DNA of 64,000 bases, taken from the NCBI RefSeq assembly GCF_947242115.1, contig NC_074716.1, positions 15,230,865 to 15,294,864 of the forward strand. The letters are read 5' to 3'. The notes below the pieces were generated by a model, which saw nothing but the letters and a program-made list of their open reading frames with translations, had not been told where the DNA came from and searched no databases. Position 1 is the stretch's first letter. Each line of letters begins with the position of its first letter. A program made the position numbers and the translations under genes. This DNA is from Biomphalaria glabrata (lineage: Eukaryota > Mollusca > Gastropoda > Planorbidae). Shown here in pieces: positions 57,501-64,000 of this stretch.

Positions 57501-60500
57501 AAGAAGATTGAGTCAAAAAGTTCATTTGAAGAAGGCATTTCAATTAGTCTATGAGTTTCTGCATGTCTACCTCACATCAGAACAAAGATTTTCACTCATA
57601 CTTATCAGTCTGTTGATTTCTTAAGCAGGAACATAAAAAAGAAAGAAAGAAGTTTTGCTGACCTTATGATGATCTTAGGACTATTAATCCCATTACAAAA
57701 ATGCATGCACTGCATGTGGCTGATTATACTTTAGCTTTGGCCCTTTTCATTTGAACTTGATTTGACCTTCAGATTTTCACTAGGAGAATTAATGCTTTGT
57801 GGAATGCTAGCTCATTTTATTTCTGAAGCTCAGAATACAGGAAAACATTTGGGGACGAGAGTTTCTGTGGTCTCCAGACCCTCTAGCTGGAGAAGAGGGC
57901 AAAGAAATAATAGGGGGGGGGGAGCAGAACATCACAAGTAATAGTTTGAGAAACACTGCACGAAATATTTTATCAATTTATTGTTTTTTATTCAACAGAT
58001 CCACAACTGGGTAAATGTGGAGTCTATGCTAGAGAAATGTTTTATAGGTCAATTAGAGATAAGTGCAGGTGGTGCCAACAAACCAGGTCAGTCATTGTAT
58101 AGACATCTTCTATTCAAACTTCAGATATTGGTGTTCATTGACAAAGTTAACATTCTGCTCATTTTATGTGGTTTTTGAAATTTAGTATAATATTTCATTG
58201 CAGGTGAATTTATCAAACCAAGACAAGCTTCATTACGTAAGTCTTTTATCTTTCGAAATTACATGCAGATTTTTTTAAATATCACTTGAGTTTTCGTTTT
58301 GGAGTTTTATCTTTCAATGCAACATTTTTGTTTCAATAAATGAATGTACTAGAAGCTAAGCTTTATTGGAATCTTGGTGATTCTTCCACTAGCTGTCCTT
58401 AAGTAACTTTTAAATCTAAAGTCTACTACTAGTTTTATGGATAACTACATCATATTATGTCTAGCTTTCTGGATAGCAATGTAATACTATGTTTAGCTTT
58501 CTGGATAGCAATATAATACTATATTTAGCTTTCTAGATAGCAATATAATACTATATTTAGCTTTCTAGATAGCAATATAATACTATATTTAGCTTTCTAG
58601 ATAGCAATATAATACTATATTTAGCTTTCTAGATAGCAATATAATACTATATTTAGCTTTCTAGATAGCAATATAATACTATGTTTAGCTTTCTGGATTG
58701 CACTATAATACTATGTTTAGCTTTCTGGATTGCAATATAATACTTTTGGGAAGACTATATAATGCTTCGTCATTTTCAATCTTAAGTCTTCATTGCAATA
58801 TCATCTCCACTTCCCCGTTCCCATCCCTCTATACATTGTTAACACAACATGGCATCTTTTTTTTTGTTTTTAAAACCTGAACAGTATTCTTAGTTTCTTC
58901 TTAAGTAATTATTAGTAATACACGTTCGACAACCACAGAGGAATATCTCTTCTCTCTATTGCTGGGGAAATCCTTGCACGCATCTTACTAAATTGGCTCA
59001 TGCAACACATAGAACATGGTCTACTACCAGAAAGCCAGTGCGGCTTCAGAAAAGGGCATGGTACCATTGACATGATCTTTGCGGCAAGGCAGCTCCAGGA
59101 AAAATGTCATGAACAAAATGCTGACCTCTTCTCAATATATGTCGACCTAACAAAGGCATTTGACACTGTTACCAGAGAAGGACTCTGGAAGATTATGTCA
59201 AAGTATGGCTGTCCACGAAAATTCATAACCATGGTGAGGCTATTTCATGATGGCATGAAGGCTCGTGTCCAAGAAAGTGGAGAACCATCAGAGCCCTTCG
59301 AAGTATCAAACGGGGTAAAACAAGGCTGTGTCCTAGCACCTACACTGTTCAGTATCATGTTCTCTGCTATGCTGACAGATGCATTCACAGATAGAGAAAA
59401 CATCGGGATAAATACAACATAAAGATTTGATGGTGGCCTATTTAACCCGAGGCGGCTCAAAGCAAAATAAAAAACAAATTCAGCAGTAATCAGGGACTTG
59501 CTATTTGCTGATGACTGTGCCCTAAATGCCTGCTCTGAAAATGATCTGCAGAGCATCGTCAGTGACTTCTCAAGAGCATGCTCAGACTTTGGCCTTACCA
59601 TTAACACAAATAAGACTAAAGTCTTATATTTACCTGCTCCTGGGAAAGCCTACTCGGATCCAAGTAAAAAATCAAGTTAAATGGACATGATATAAATGCA
59701 GTGGACAGATTCACGTATGTGACAAGTTTTCACGTGTGACGTGTGTTTGGCTTGTTTAATGTCTAGGGGATGATTATTTTTGAATGGCCACACACTGACC
59801 CATCAACATATAAATAAGGAGCAGGCACGCAACGAGACAAGCAATGAAAGAGATATACAAAGTTAAGATTTGAAGAATATTTATTTACATAAATATTTAC
59901 ATAGAAGAATAATAGGAAAGGGTTTGCATCTATCTCTACTCAATACTATATTTAATCATCACTGTTGTATTTAATAAGAGAGTATGTCACTTTGTCTTCT
60001 GAACTTAGCTGGTTGTCCTGCTTGGGTCGCAGCTGGCTGTGTCCTGGCTTGAGGTTCTGCAGCTGGAGGTGGCGCTCTAGCAGGTAGAGGGATGCCGGTG
60101 ATTCAGTTCTTGTAGATTCTCAATCCAAAGTTCTGGTATCTGTAGTGGGCACAGTAGGGCGGGTGGCCGGCTACTGTGGGCACAAGGGTACTGCGGCAGA
60201 GCTGATCTGCCATGGGCAGCATAGTTAGCAGGATAAGTTCAGTGACTTGCAGAGATCTGGCGGAGCTATGACGTCTCGCACAGACGCGTGGTCTATAGGG
60301 ACGTCGTACCTAATAAGTTGACAGGTGAGCTGTTGAATAGGCAGGCAAGTAGAGCCGATAGCTCCAAGTAGTAGATCGCAGTGCTGACTAGCACCAAATA
60401 GAATAGTTGATTGATGTGGAATAAGTAGGCAGGAGGTGATGCTCGATAGCAAATAGGCAGTAGTGCTTTGCTGAATAGCACTAAGTGCATAGGCGATTGA

Positions 60501-63307
60501 GTAGCTTGACGAGTGGCTGTCAAACAATGCCAAATAAATAGGCAGACACCTGAGGGAGGCACCAGGTATTCCTCTAAGAGTAAGAATGTATGAAATAGTC
60601 CAGACTTGATTGCGAGAGAGAAGTTAGAGAGTGTCTGTCCTGCCTTATTCTATCTTATAAAGGTCCGGAAGAGGTTGTTGGAAACAGAAAATGCGATAGG
60701 CTAAAGATTATCTCTCACGTGGGTAAAGTCCGACAAAAGTTGCACATTGGAAGAGCAAGGGGCGTGGTGACACAAATAATCTCCTTGATCAAATAGAGAT
60801 GTGGGTGGGGTAGAACAAATAATGAAGCGTGTTCCATCAAAGGTGGCTTCGACTTGAAAGCCGGACATCTGGCGCCTAAGACCAAAGTAAGTGACCCAGT
60901 CAAGGGGAGATAAGTGAAAAGCTGCGGCCTAGTTGTCGCCAAGGTGGTAGACTCAGTCTAGTGAGAAGAGGAAAAGGTGGGGCGGGTGATGAAATTGGGG
61001 ATAGAAAGGGGAAATAAATAAATAATTATAAATAATAATTAATGCTGTGATAAAATTTAGTGACTCTGACAGCAAGCTTTTGACTTGTCACAACGTATCT
61101 TGGCAGCACACTCTCCAGAAATGGAAAGATTGATAATGAAATCGACCTGCGTATCGCCAATGCCAGTGCATCCTATGGCAGACTGACTAAAAATGAAAAA
61201 TGTCTGGAACAGACGTGGTATCACTACAAATACAAAGCTAGGGATCTATCGAGCTGTCACCCTCCCTACATTGCTCTGTGCCTTAGAAACGTGGACAGTG
61301 TACAGAAAACTTGCAAAGAAACTGAATCACAGCAACATGACATGTCTAAGAAAAATACTTAATGTCAAATGGCAAGACAAAATACCAGATACTGAAGTCC
61401 TTCAAAGAGCGGGTCTGCAAAGCATCCATACAACCCTGATGCTGTCTCAGCTGCGATGGGCAGGACACGTCTGCAGAATGGAAGACCACAAACAACTCTT
61501 GTTTGGCCAACTAAGCGAAGGAAAGCGCTCGCAAGGTGGTCAAAGAAAGGGCTTCAGGGACACCCTCAAAGCTTCTCTGAAAGCGTTCAGCATAGACCCA
61601 GCCACCTGGGAGACAGAGGCACATGACAGAGCATCATGGCGTCACGCTGTGAAAACTGGCGCACAGGTTGCTGAGGAAAAGAGAACCACGCTGGCAGAAG
61701 AAAAACGCCAGAGAAGAAAAAACAAGGCCCACGACACTAGCTGCAGCTGGAATAACCTGCCCAGTGTTCAGCTGAACATTCCTGGCTCACATAGGTCTCA
61801 CCAGCCATATGAGGAGGCACAAAACCTCAGTGCAAAACCCTAAGCCCCCTAATGACAAAGTGGTCATCATCGAACCATGATGGATGAACTATATATTGGT
61901 AACACATAGGAAGAAATATGAAAGCAGCAAATGGAGACATTGGAAAAATAGCCTCACAGTCCAGTAGCACTTCGACAAGATTATTAACTGTGAAAATATT
62001 GTTGAGGTTTGTAAGTGTATAGTTTTGTCTCGACTTTGGAGCAAGAAAAATATCAGAAAAATAAAAAGCTCTATGACTTTGTGTATTTGTATTCTGTAGT
62101 ACTAGTTTGGACTCTACTTTCATATTTTATTTTTACTTTTCAGTTTCAGTTCTTGAATTACTTGATGAGCCCAAGTAAGTTATTATATTTTCATCTTTAG
62201 TATTCAGTTTTTTTTAGTTCCAACAATTGTAATGTGTTAGTTGTTTTTTTTTTTTTTTTTGGTAGCTTATTAGCTTAAGTGAACCTAAGCAGGATTTAAA
62301 AAAAAAAGATGAGAAAATACAAGCTTCTCTACAAGCTTTTATTGCTAGATTGACACAAGATTGGGCCTAAGTAGCAGTGACATTGTCAATCCTTGCTGTA
62401 GGTTGAATGCTAGTTGGACAATATTTTCATCAGATGGCTTCTGTATTCATTTCCTGTATTCATTTTTGTTTCAATTTGCAAACATTGGAGACCTTTCAGA
62501 AATTTTCTCTTTTTTTCTTTTCACAATGTTTTGCTGAGGAAGATGCATAGATAAATGAATAAATAAATGCCTAATCTTGTGTCAATCTAGCTATAAAAAA
62601 TATTTGGAAATGATAGCACCAAAAGTTATAATGTATCAATTTCCTGTATGATGGACTTTTGTAAACAAATTAAACACTTAATCAGAATATTAACAGTATG
62701 CTACTATCCAATGAACCATTTGTCATGAACCAATTATCAGTGATCCATTTGTCAGTGAGCCTTTTGTTTGGTGAACAAATTTTAAGATAAATGATTTGTC
62801 AGTAGAAGAAAGGTCATGGAACCATATAGTACAAATTATACAAAAAATCAGTGGATAGGAGTCCTTTTGTGCTAATTTAAGTCTTTTATCATTTAATTTA
62901 ATTTACTGATGTTTCTTTTTTTTTAAATTGTCACTGGGCATAATTTTCTTCTTCGAAGAAACGTCTGTAATATTTTTAAGATGAAATATAAAAAAGATTT
63001 TTTAAATATAATAGGAGAAGGGGGCCACAAATGTCAATAACTTTAAAAAAAAAAGAAATAACCTTTTAATATTTGTCTTTGATGTTTTATTTATAATGTA
63101 TCTACATTTGCTATTTAAAATCTCCAATCATGGATGTATGTTTTTCTTTGACTAGTCAAGACTGGTATCAGAACAATGAAGAAGTAATTGTGATTGTCTA
63201 CACAAAGTTCAATGAAGTCAATGACAGATGTGTGATAGTGGACATTACCGATGAAGAGATACTTATACAAGTAGTGATTAGAACTAATTCCTTTTTTGTG
63301 CACTTCT
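39318..63307 (+). CDS. CYB5R4: NADH cytochrome b5 oxidoreductase (NCB5OR), N-terminal half, 6 exons, continues beyond right edge
   Basis: Soluble flavohaem reductase of the endoplasmic reticulum region, with a cytochrome b5 domain, a CS domain and a cytochrome b5 reductase domain. Exons: 39318-39537, 40011-40111, 57999-58086, 58204-58236, 62144-62174, 63156-63307; splice sites are canonical and phase is continuous, giving about 208 residues. Visible blocks: [18 protein letters not shown] (human [17 protein letters not shown]), [19 protein letters not shown] with the haem-ligand His of [41 protein letters not shown], and the CS domain [17 protein letters not shown]. The reductase domain would lie right of the window. 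Intron 2 is 17.9 kb and full of mobile elements. Start ATG at 39318 is inferred from the conserved start of human CYB5R4, about 30 residues before SLMDWIRL. Confidence 0.95.
40011..40111 (+). CDS. CYB5R4: CYB5R4 coding exon 2 (haem-binding HPGG)
   Basis: Acceptor CATTTTAG; reads [20 protein letters not shown] then [14 protein letters not shown]; donor GAG|GTCAGT, phase 0. Confidence 0.97.
40385..40745. repeat. Minisatellite, 58-bp unit x 6
   Basis: Tandem 'aagctgatacaacctctagg', 'cctcaacaaatccaatgact', 'aacatcttcagtaacaac' directly after CYB5R4 exon 2, in intron 2. Confidence 0.95.
40746..41890. other. CYB5R4 intron 2, no gene seen
   Basis: Unique-looking sequence; short open frames here lack coding character. 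Confidence 0.5.
41891..42248. repeat. Minisatellite, 23-bp unit x ~15
   Basis: Tandem 'tacttgttataacaatagct' plus 'gta', with T/C variation in the last part. Confidence 0.93.
42340..42365. repeat. (C)n(AC)n microsatellite
   Basis: C run followed by CACACACA. Confidence 0.8.
42388..42668. repeat. Minisatellite, 21-bp unit x 13
   Basis: Tandem 'attctgattagcacaatcga' plus 'g'. Because the unit is 21 bp it stays open in several frames (IVLIRIS repeats), which is not a gene. A single dispersed copy with its left flank lies at 46438-46473. Confidence 0.95.
42693..42740. mobile_element. Half-end of a GGGCGCCCGCAGG-type MITE
   Basis: 'atgggcgcccgcaggatttt' followed by a G run; the same 15-bp terminus as the complete element at 45088-45431, without a partner end nearby. 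Confidence 0.6.
42788..43022 (+). repeat. tRNA-derived SINE, family C
   Basis: Head 'gcgtggtcgagaggctaaat' (A box) and GGTTCGACACC (B box, about 42857); body 'ttactgagcgccttaaggca', 'cactggtccacaaatgagat', 3' end 'agtagcgctatataaaagct' then 'ataataacaataat'. This tail type is frequent in gastropod genomes as I remember them. The B box is nearly intact, so this copy is fairly young. Confidence 0.9.
43023..44389. other. CYB5R4 intron 2, no gene supported
   Basis: Plus-strand frames at 43126-43341 and 43771-44037 have some hydrophobic character but no homology, splice or codon evidence that I can see. Confidence 0.4.
44390..44770 (-). mobile_element. Old LINE remnant (C-terminal coding part)
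   Basis: Minus strand: [20 protein letters not shown] then [11 protein letters not shown], and in other frames ALDRSTWRASIKG and SHTRSCKGK. Pattern of LINE C-termini: LYGEL..G.RS.G.P.LRYKD.CKRDLK......W...A.DR..WR. Several frame changes. Confidence 0.8.
45088..45431. mobile_element. MITE with GGGCGCCCGCAGGGGG inverted ends, 344 bp
   Basis: Left end 'atgggcgcccgcaggggg' and right end 'ccccctgcgggcgcccat' are perfect inverted repeats of 18 bp; just inside, 'gtgcacttgcacccccc' left and 'cctgcaccccttgcacccac' right also pair. Interior non-coding; the motif 'ggctaaaatgtggctactca' recurs as 'ggctagaatttggctactca'. Family not recognised; flanks show at most a 2-3 bp target duplication. Confidence 0.8.
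45432..46437. other. CYB5R4 intron 2, T-rich, no gene
   Basis: Nothing recognised; T-rich runs at 45670-45690 and 45775-45800. Confidence 0.5.
46438..46473. repeat. Dispersed single copy of the 21-bp minisatellite unit with its flank
   Basis: 'actgaaatagaatctgatta' and 'gcacaatcgagattct' repeat the start of the array at 42388, including its left flank. Confidence 0.85.
46530..47260 (+). repeat. 5' LTR (731 bp)
   Basis: Contains a TATA box (CTATATAAAG at about 46754) and an ATTAAA near 47158 as a possible poly(A) signal. More GC-rich and rich in CG dinucleotides ('gacggttcgtgacgagctac') than the surrounding intron. Confidence 0.92.
47312..48760 (+). pseudogene. gag-like region with SAP domain and coiled coil (LTR element)
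   Basis: Fossil or non-autonomous element protein. It opens [20 protein letters not shown], a SAP-like DNA-binding helix pair found at the N-terminus of several animal LTR-element gag proteins, followed by a coiled-coil ([20 protein letters not shown] region) and an acidic stretch. The second half consists of tandem modules of about 43 codons and then shorter basic/acidic repeats. No zinc knuckle seen. Not a host gene. Confidence 0.7.
48803..49533 (+). repeat. 3' LTR (731 bp)
   Basis: Same length as the 5' copy and about 99% identical. Confidence 0.92.
49545..49900 (+). mobile_element. LINE 3' remnant adjoining the LTR element
   Basis: [20 protein letters not shown] then [12 protein letters not shown], stop, [16 protein letters not shown], and [20 protein letters not shown], a decayed C-x-C-x12-H finger typical of the C-terminus of certain LINE reverse transcriptase proteins; ends with (ATT)n. 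5' truncated. The LTR element inserted next to or into its 5' edge. Confidence 0.85.
50050..50423. mobile_element. Possible hAT-type MITE
   Basis: Left 'cagtggttttcaaactgttt' and right 'aggttgaaaagcgctg' pair at 12 of 15 terminal bases. No convincing target duplication (flanks 'gcctagat' and 'gattaatc'). Confidence 0.35.
50531..51036 (-). repeat. LTR of the gypsy-like element (3' LTR in element sense)
   Basis: 506 bp, starts TGTCACAACACATTAG on + and ends CATCTGTGACA. Confidence 0.92.
51857..52366 (-). pseudogene. Extra open frame in the gypsy-like element, function unknown
   Basis: 169 codons downstream of the integrase-like frame, opening [20 protein letters not shown]. Its start region resembles the end of the preceding frame (VITLDDI versus VITMDDI), so a short local duplication joins the two. 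No homology recognised; no signal peptide or membrane segment seen. Confidence 0.4.
52397..54046 (-). pseudogene. gag/integrase-like reading frame of the gypsy-like element
   Basis: Element fossil. N-terminal charged, helical part ([20 protein letters not shown] onwards); an integrase zinc-binding HHCC module (H-x-H around KHEFYETIH, then CSHC); a Pro-Ser-rich tandem repeat (TCPSLPVT units, 53040-53180); and a C-terminal stretch [20 protein letters not shown] like the GPY/F region that ends Ty3-type integrases. The catalytic core and polymerase parts are not seen. Confidence 0.75.
53040..53182. repeat. Short coding minisatellite (24-bp units)
   Basis: 'gtagtaacaggtagggatgg' plus 'acat' repeated about 5 times; encodes TCPSLPVT on the minus strand. 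Confidence 0.85.
54536..55041 (-). repeat. LTR of the gypsy-like element (5' LTR in element sense)
   Basis: 506 bp, about 99% identical to the other copy; followed by the CCAAG target duplication. Confidence 0.92.
55047..57305. other. CYB5R4 intron 2, no gene; small duplications
   Basis: A 47-bp pair at about 55283-55375 ('cagagtcagtaggggatggc', 'gaagcggaatcacgtgt'), an ~86-bp pair at 55807-55980 ('tttgatatgcagctatgtca' .. 'gaggaaactttcacc'), CT-rich runs at 56298-56340 and 56680-56700. No coding exon found. Confidence 0.6.
55807..55980. repeat. Tandem duplication, about 86 bp x 2
   Basis: Both copies contain 'gatatgcagctatgtcaatg', 'gagcagctgtctcagtgtac' and 'catctcctgaggaaactttc'; nearly identical, so recent. 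Confidence 0.9.
57305..57475. repeat. Minisatellite, 31-bp unit x 5
   Basis: Tandem 'attataaacaatgttacaga' plus 'aatgaaaacaa'. Confidence 0.95.
57999..58086 (+). CDS. CYB5R4: CYB5R4 coding exon 3
   Basis: Acceptor [28 protein letters not shown] then ISAGGANKP plus one base; donor G|GTCAGT. The end of the cytochrome b5 domain (human VHRWVNYESMLKECLVGRMA). Confidence 0.95.
58204..58236 (+). CDS. CYB5R4: CYB5R4 coding exon 4 (33-nt microexon)
   Basis: Acceptor [21 protein letters not shown], donor C|GTAAGT. Low conservation linker, but phase on both sides is exact. Confidence 0.8.
58455..58745. repeat. Minisatellite, 32-bp unit x 9
   Basis: Tandem 'agctttctagatagcaatat' plus 'aatactatattt' in CYB5R4 intron 4. 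Confidence 0.95.
58919..61900 (+). mobile_element. 5'-truncated LINE, split by a solo LTR
   Basis: Reverse transcriptase starting at [18 protein letters not shown] (about 58935), then [66 protein letters not shown] (59498-59530) and [14 protein letters not shown]. It is interrupted at 59717 and resumes at 61092: [68 protein letters not shown]. Near the end, about 61740-61830, a C2H2-like finger ([18 protein letters not shown]) is in a different frame. Stops and frame changes are several (e.g. after INTT at 59422). In CYB5R4 intron 4, same strand. Confidence 0.9.
59718..61091 (-). repeat. Solo LTR, 1374 bp, inserted in the LINE
   Basis: Begins TGTGACAAG and ends CTTGTCACA, flanked by the perfect 5-bp duplication ACGTA (59713-59717, 61092-61096); removing it restores the interrupted LINE sequence DRFTYLGSTL around the site. 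On the minus strand a TATA-like TTTATAAG lies at about 60653-60660 followed by a plausible transcription start, and AATAAA-like sequences occur towards 59880, so the LTR reads leftward. No internal element part remains. LTR family not identified; shares only the TGTGACA-type ends with the element at 50531. Confidence 0.85.
61901..62143. other. CYB5R4 intron 4, remainder
   Basis: LINE 3' flank grading into intron; nothing else recognised. Confidence 0.5.
62144..62174 (+). CDS. CYB5R4: CYB5R4 coding exon 5 (31-nt microexon)
   Basis: Acceptor TACTTTTCAG, (L)SVLELLDEP, donor AA|GTAAGT. A second CAG six bases later (62147-62149) would also keep the frame, so alternative acceptors differing by two codons are possible. 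Confidence 0.75.
62175..63155. other. CYB5R4 intron 5
   Basis: Contains a palindromic run of related phrases ('tttgtcatgaacc', 'atttgtcagtgagcc', 'gatttgtcagtag' at 62715-62810) and a LINE tail at 62938-62985. No exon. Confidence 0.6.
62938..62985 (+). mobile_element. CR1-like LINE 3' tail, about 48 bp
   Basis: 'cataattttcttcttcgaag' then 'aaacgtctgtaatatttt' parallels the last part of the LINE at 27075-27125 ('atcatcttcttttttgaagt', 'aacgtctgtattatataag'), including the small hairpin, ending in an AAGAT-like tail. Extremely 5' truncated. Confidence 0.7.
63156..63307 (+). CDS. CYB5R4: CYB5R4 coding exon 6 (CS domain)
   Basis: Acceptor [60 protein letters not shown]; donor T|GTAAGT. Matches human YDWFQTDSLVTIAIYTKQKD and the CS fold that follows. 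Confidence 0.95.
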
Positions 63308-64000
63308 GTAAGTCCTCTTCTGTAGATACTTAGTATAACCTATTACTAAGGAAATACCCTGACATTTCTCTCTACTCAATATCTCTTTGAATTGAATGAG
63401 GGGACAAAAGAAGTTTTGGTGTGCTGATTAAACTAATAGTGATTAATTATAGTACTGCAATTGTTTTTTTTTATCTTTGCAAAATTATTTTTCGTTTTGT
63501 TTTTAATTGTTCTAATTTCATTAAATACTGATGGGGGACTCCCTTTTTTTTGTTTTAAATGATGTTCTTTATTACCCTCACCTCTTACCCCAACACTCTT
63601 TTCTTTTTTATTAGTATTTTACCCTTGACTTCTTACCTTTTGCAATCAACCTTCAGTCTTGTCAATGAGTAGTTAGTCCCTGTAAAACATCATGACTAGG
63701 ACTTTGCCCTTTTTCCATTTGTCCAACCAGCCTGTCTTCCAGCAACAATTTCTGCATGCTGTCTTTCGGGTCTGTCTGTGACAATTGAATGTTCTGGAAT
63801 GATTGTCATTCTTTTGTAGGCTCTCATATTTCACAGTCCTCAAATCATTTCAGTTTGTTTGTTATTTGTTGTTTTTTTTGCTTTTACTGTCTGATATATA
63901 TGGGTAGCTTGACAAACTTATTGTTCTTATTTCCCTTCTTTTAGATTAGTCTTTTAGAGCATTTTCTCTCCAAGGCTTGTGTTCATGTTACAACATTCAG
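63308..64000. other. CYB5R4 intron 6, runs off right edge
   Basis: T-rich; no further exon recognised. Confidence 0.6.

Noticed and set aside
57915-57955. hAT-like end 'agtttgagaaacactg'
   Set aside because: No matching left terminus within a few hundred bases, so not called as an element.
60225-60942. Minus-strand frames of 75-102 codons
   Set aside because: They fall within the solo LTR and have no recognisable protein similarity.

Overview
This is eukaryotic, intron-rich and AT-rich DNA from an animal. Three observations point to a gastropod mollusc, most likely a pulmonate snail: axonemal dynein (so ciliated or flagellated cells), vertebrate-like intron-exon structure in conserved genes, and a dense mix of mollusc-type repeats (tRNA-derived SINEs ending in 'gcgctatataaaagctataataac', CR1-like LINEs with a 2A peptide, TAGATCT-rich spacers). 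The species assignment is inference; no single sequence proves it.

Four host genes can be built from conserved protein and splice-site phase. (1) Minus strand, about 14510 down to 1881 and continuing off the left edge: the first 16 coding exons (954 codons, every junction in phase) of DNAH1, the inner-arm axonemal dynein heavy chain 1 (tail region). (2) Minus strand, 20856 to 18904: the complete 80-residue, three-exon LYRM2 gene (LYR-motif mitochondrial protein). (3) Minus strand, 18829 to 18011: a single-exon 272-residue WRN-type 3'-5' exonuclease without helicase, starting only 74 bp after the LYRM2 stop, with no poly(A) signal seen between them, so possibly on the same transcript. (4) Plus strand, from 39318 off the right edge: the first six coding exons of CYB5R4 (NCB5OR), covering the N-terminal tail, cytochrome b5 domain and CS domain. 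Its second intron is 17.9 kb and packed with mobile DNA.

Between and inside these genes lie: a nearly whole CR1-like LINE (23638-27130) with a signal-like N-terminus, a 2A peptide, a PHD finger, endonuclease and reverse transcriptase, plus short 3'-end relatives at 10173, 15573 and 62938; older LINE remnants at 16990, 19840, 21650, 30185, 44390, 49545 and 58919; several tRNA-derived SINE families; a 3.3 kb hAT-like element (35844-39134) that carries a 69-bp satellite array with a seven-unit higher-order period; a piggyBac-like candidate (31083-32974); hAT-type and palindromic MITEs; two young LTR elements (46530-49533 and 50531-55041); and a solo LTR (59718-61091) inserted into a LINE. Many minisatellites fill the introns.

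The best candidates for something not yet described are the LYRM2-WRN exonuclease tandem, the satellite array growing inside a DNA transposon, and the LINE with a signal-like leader ahead of its 2A site.
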